From Bacillus sp. NTK074B (GTDB lineage: Bacteria; Bacillota; Bacilli; Bacillales; Bacillaceae_B), in contig NZ_JAFKOH010000004.1 of assembly GCF_017303375.1 (NCBI RefSeq), positions 124,001 through 188,000 of the forward strand: DNA of 64,000 bases. The letters are read 5' to 3'. Below, piece after piece: positions 61,334-64,000 of this stretch (its first letter is position 1; each line of letters opens with the position of its first letter). The notes beneath the pieces are model-generated. The model had not been told where the DNA came from and did not search any database. It saw nothing but the letters and a program-made list of their open reading frames with translations. Both the position numbers and the translations under genes were made by a program.

Positions 61334-61957
61334 ATGAAGATCATGGATATATCTAGACCGCTCTACAACGGAACACCCGTCTGGCCCGGTGACACGGCAT
61401 TTTCCTTCTCATTGAATTGGACGAAGGAGGAAACCGGATCCGTAAACGTCGGTCAGCTGACGATGAGTTCGCATACAGGGACCCATGTTGATGCTCCTTT
61501 CCACTTTGACAGTGATGGGAAACGGATCCTCGACATGCCACTTGAGCGATTCATGGGACCGGCTATCGTGGTTTCAGTAGAGGATATGTCGGAAATCGGT
61601 CCTGAGCAGGTGATGAAGGTCGACTTTACCTCTGTAAAGAAAGTACTTTTCAAAACCGATGCATGGAAGGAGCCCGCTCGATTCCCCAAGCATATCCCTC
61701 CTATCCATAAAGAACTTGCCCCTTTTTTAAAGGAAAAGGGGATTGATCTGATTGGGGTGGATCTTCCTTCCGTAGATCCCTTGGATAGTAAGGACTTACA
61801 TGCCCATCATTCTCTTCGGGAGCATGACATCGGGATTTTGGAAGGGATCGACCTTTCCCATGTGAACCCCGGGGTATACGAACTTGTGGCCCTGCCCCTT
61901 CCCCTTAAAGAAGGGGACGGATCACCGGTTCGCGCCGTTTTAATCGATCGAAAGTAA
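61334..61957 (+). CDS. kynB: Kynurenine formamidase
   Basis: A 207-residue metal-dependent cyclase-type hydrolase turning N-formylkynurenine into kynurenine and formate. The zinc site H47-TGTH-VDAPF-H57 (HxGTHxDxPxH motif) is intact, with WPGD at 17-20. It follows kynU in the usual operon. GGAAGG precedes ATG. Confidence 0.94.
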   Translation: MKIMDISRPLYNGTPVWPGDTAFSFSLNWTKEETGSVNVGQLTMSSHTGTHVDAPFHFDSDGKRILDMPLERFMGPAIVVSVEDMSEIGPEQVMKVDFTSVKKVLFKTDAWKEPARFPKHIPPIHKELAPFLKEKGIDLIGVDLPSVDPLDSKDLHAHHSLREHDIGILEGIDLSHVNPGVYELVALPLPLKEGDGSPVRAVLIDRK

Positions 61958-62066
61958 AACATTTTCTTCTGACTGAATGGTTTTTGTCCTTGAAGTCGAA
62001 TATATCTCCACTCCTTTTTCATAGACTAATAGTAGACGTTGATAGCTAGAAAAAGGAGTGGGGTTT

Positions 62067-62204
62067 ATGGGAATTACGATCACCATCGGTTTTATCGTCA
62101 TACTTGGAATCATTATGAGTATACTTATTTATTTCTTACGGCAGGCATTGGATTCGAATGATTCCAAAAAGGTTGATTCGCGTGATGATGATTTTTCGCA
62201 GTGA
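62067..62204 (+). CDS. Small single-pass membrane protein (45 aa)
   Basis: A frame with AAAAGGAGTG before ATG, a hydrophobic helix (ITIGFIVILGIIMSILIYFL) and a charged tail (DSNDSKKVDSRDDDFSQ). It resembles unnamed short membrane proteins in Bacillus. It ends before the terminator that also closes the helicase gene. Confidence 0.68.
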   Translation: MGITITIGFIVILGIIMSILIYFLRQALDSNDSKKVDSRDDDFSQ

Positions 62205-62237
62205 GGGACTTATAAAAGTAGATAAAAACCGCTAAAT

Positions 62238-62279
62238 AGCCCCGGTATCCTGTGTTTCAAGGACGCCGGGGCTTTTTTT
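62238..62279. terminator. Bidirectional terminator
   Basis: Stem AGCCCCGG with CCGGGGCT and a TTTTTTTA tract, between the small membrane protein (stop 62204) and the helicase stop at 62278. Confidence 0.88.
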
Positions 62280-64000
62280 ATTCCGTAATCTCCTTCTCCC
62301 CAAGCTTCATGGAGCTTGAACAAAGGGGACAAACCTTGGAATCCGTGTCTTCATGGGTTTCCGGCCTCTGCCATGCGATGCACCCAGGGCTTGTGCAAAT
62401 CCATGCCAGAATCTTACTTATCTTACCGCTTCTCGCCTTTTTAGATGTCTTCTGTTGGTCCACATGGGGGATCTGTTTGAATAAATCCGCGATAAACCGC
62501 GAGGACTTCCGCTGTTCCCCTTGATAATAAGCAGGGGAAGAAATGAATAATCTCTCTTTCGCCCTTGTGATTGCCACATAAGCAAGGCGCCTTTCTTCTT
62601 CCACTGCACCGGAGGCCTTCTCTTTTTGATTCGGATCCTTGTAGACCTTATCCTCCAGCTTATTGGCGTTGAGGGCTGAACTGTGGGGGAGATTCCCTTC
62701 GATGGCCCCGATTAAAAACACGACAGGGAACTCCAGCCCCTTTGACCTGTGAATCGTCATAAGGGAAACGCTGTCGGTATCCTTATTGCCTCTTTGATTC
62801 GAATAGATTTCCTCATATTTTGCTTTCATCTCATCTATGAACGTAATGAAGCTCGAAATCGTTTCAAAGCGCTTTGCCGAACCTTCAAGCTCGTCCAGCA
62901 TTTCTTTGATGAGTTCCTTTTGTTCGGTTACGACATGAGATTCCTGGGCATCGATGTATTGATGGTAGAATTCCTTCCGGATACGTTTGATGGCTGTTTC
63001 CGGTGATTGTTCACCGATCGCCTTCAGAAACTTCATCCGCTCCTTGATATTTTTCACCTGGAAAGGCTTAAGCCCTGATAAAGTCGTCAAGTGAATGAGG
63101 GGATACTTCTTTCTCTCTTTCTGTTCTTCTTCCAAAATGTGAGCCATCCCTCGATCCCTTCTAATGAAAAGCGTGGGCAGGATGGATTCCATCGATGAGA
63201 AATTCCTCGGAACAATCGATAATCGTAAGTAATCCACAACCGGTTTCACCGTCCAGTTTTCATAGAAAAGGGAATCCTTCTGATTATAAGGAGTGAAGGG
63301 AATTTCCTTTAGAAGCAACTGCTCGAACACGGCACGGCCGCTGCTCATGGTGCGGTGAAGAACCGTCATGTCCCTGTACGTGTATCCTTCATCTATCAGT
63401 CTTTGAATTTCTTCCGTAATCCAGACGGCTTCTTCATCTGCCGTTGCGGGTCTTGAATATAAAGGCTTTTGACCTTCGATTTTGGTAGCAATCAATTCTT
63501 TTTTCCGTCTTTGTTCATTCCGCCCGATCACTTCATTTCCCAACCCGATAATATAGGCATCTGAACGGTAGTTTTCTTTTAGTGTCACGACTTTCGCATC
63601 AGGAAACTCTTCATCAAAGTCCAAAATGAATTCATTTCGGGCCCCGTTGAAGGTATAGATCGTTTGATCGTCATCCCCCACCACAAACAAGTTCCGGTGA
63701 GCCGCAATCAATTTGATAAGCTCGTATTGTACAAGATTCGTATCCTGGAATTCATCGACCATGACATACTGAAAACGATGCTGAAGAGAAGTCAGCAGGT
63801 TTGGGTTACCCAGTAATAATTGATACGCCTCAGTCAAGATATCATCAAAATCCATTTTATGATTCATACGCTTCCACTCTTCATATTTCAATAGAATGTC
63901 ACGCACTTCTTTTTCTGACTTGGATTTCTGCGGAAGTTCCCTGATATTTTTTTGATTCAATTTATAATGAGAGAGCTTTGCAAGGAGCGTCTCGGCATCA
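62278..64000 (-). CDS. UvrD/Rep-type DNA helicase, N-terminus outside the window (YjcD-like)
   Basis: The frame stays open to the right edge, so the N-terminus with Walker A is missing. Visible superfamily 1 motifs, in order: MVDEFQDTN (Walker B), VVGDDDQTIYTFNGA, VTLKENYRSD, SLMTIHRSKGLEFPVVFLIG and RRLAYVAITRAKERL. The C-terminus ends in an extra cysteine ribbon (CTSPGC and CPLC), probably a zinc finger. This combination matches B. subtilis YjcD-type helicases in DNA repair. The ATG-lacking internal TTG at 63960 is not the true start. Confidence 0.88.
   Translation of the reverse strand, partial: DAETLLAKLSHYKLNQKNIRELPQKSKSEKEVRDILLKYEEWKRMNHKMDFDDILTEAYQLLLGNPNLLTSLQHRFQYVMVDEFQDTNLVQYELIKLIAAHRNLFVVGDDDQTIYTFNGARNEFILDFDEEFPDAKVVTLKENYRSDAYIIGLGNEVIGRNEQRRKKELIATKIEGQKPLYSRPATADEEAVWITEEIQRLIDEGYTYRDMTVLHRTMSSGRAVFEQLLLKEIPFTPYNQKDSLFYENWTVKPVVDYLRLSIVPRNFSSMESILPTLFIRRDRGMAHILEEEQKERKKYPLIHLTTLSGLKPFQVKNIKERMKFLKAIGEQSPETAIKRIRKEFYHQYIDAQESHVVTEQKELIKEMLDELEGSAKRFETISSFITFIDEMKAKYEEIYSNQRGNKDTDSVSLMTIHRSKGLEFPVVFLIGAIEGNLPHSSALNANKLEDKVYKDPNQKEKASGAVEEERRLAYVAITRAKERLFISSPAYYQGEQRKSSRFIADLFKQIPHVDQQKTSKKARSGKISKILAWICTSPGCIAWQRPETHEDTDSKVCPLCSSSMKLGEKEITE

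Overview
The window looks like chromosome of a Gram-positive, endospore-forming Bacillaceae. The reasons are strong AGGAGG-type ribosome-binding sites, intact liaIH-liaFSR and swrC/TetR loci, SpoIIM-, SpoVB- and SASP-like proteins, a YeeI-type YebC protein and many short palindromic terminators. Gene content and dispersed repeats fit a Rossellomorea/marine Bacillus type genome; that placement is inference. No tRNA, rRNA, prophage or CRISPR array was seen.

Layout. 1-12.4 kb: housekeeping and stress genes (beta-carbonic anhydrase, 5-FCL-like protein, GNATs, a PLA2-motif miniprotein, peroxiredoxin, phosphotransferase, YfmJ-like reductase, AldA-like dehydrogenase, RDD protein, VLRF1-type release factor, secreted phospholipase D-like protein). 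12.6-19.5 kb: a membrane-stress-type cluster RDD / SpoIIM / DUF58 / MoxR / DUF4350 / DUF4129 / multi-pass protein, in which four consecutive genes start with GTG or TTG. 19.7-23.4 kb: the cell-envelope stress locus liaI-liaH-liaF-liaS-liaR. 23.5-30 kb: oligoendopeptidase F, a TspO-like protein, a CPA-type antiporter and an oligosaccharide flippase.

30-37.2 kb: a beta-glucoside utilisation operon (binding lipoprotein, two permeases, cytoplasmic GH1 and GH30 glycosidases) under a LacI regulator, with well-preserved operators. 37.5-41.7 kb: SwrC-like RND pump and divergent TetR regulator with three TGAC-N6-GTCA sites between them. 41.7-45.8 kb: a c-di-GMP-I riboswitch ahead of a secreted barrel-like protein, a BCCT transporter and three small overlapping or adjacent genes. 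45.8-49.1 kb: an unusual ATP-grasp ligase + papain-like protein pair. 49.3-49.5 kb: a 239-bp MITE with 8-bp target duplications. 50-55.5 kb: YeeI, then gluconate kinase, permease and RpiR regulator. 55.5-62 kb: a sigma-54 activator, a near-consensus -24/-12 promoter driving a YjiH transporter and a class III aminotransferase, and a divergent kynureninase/kynurenine formamidase operon without tryptophan dioxygenase. The right edge holds a truncated UvrD-type helicase.

Four repeat families run through the window: 125-bp covarying palindromes, a 12-mer (AGGTCCGTCCCT) present in at least 12 exact copies, 21-bp-period degenerate repeats, and the MITE core. The strongest candidates for undescribed biology are the ATP-grasp/papain-like pair, the c-di-GMP-controlled secreted protein, and the sigma-54 catabolic island.
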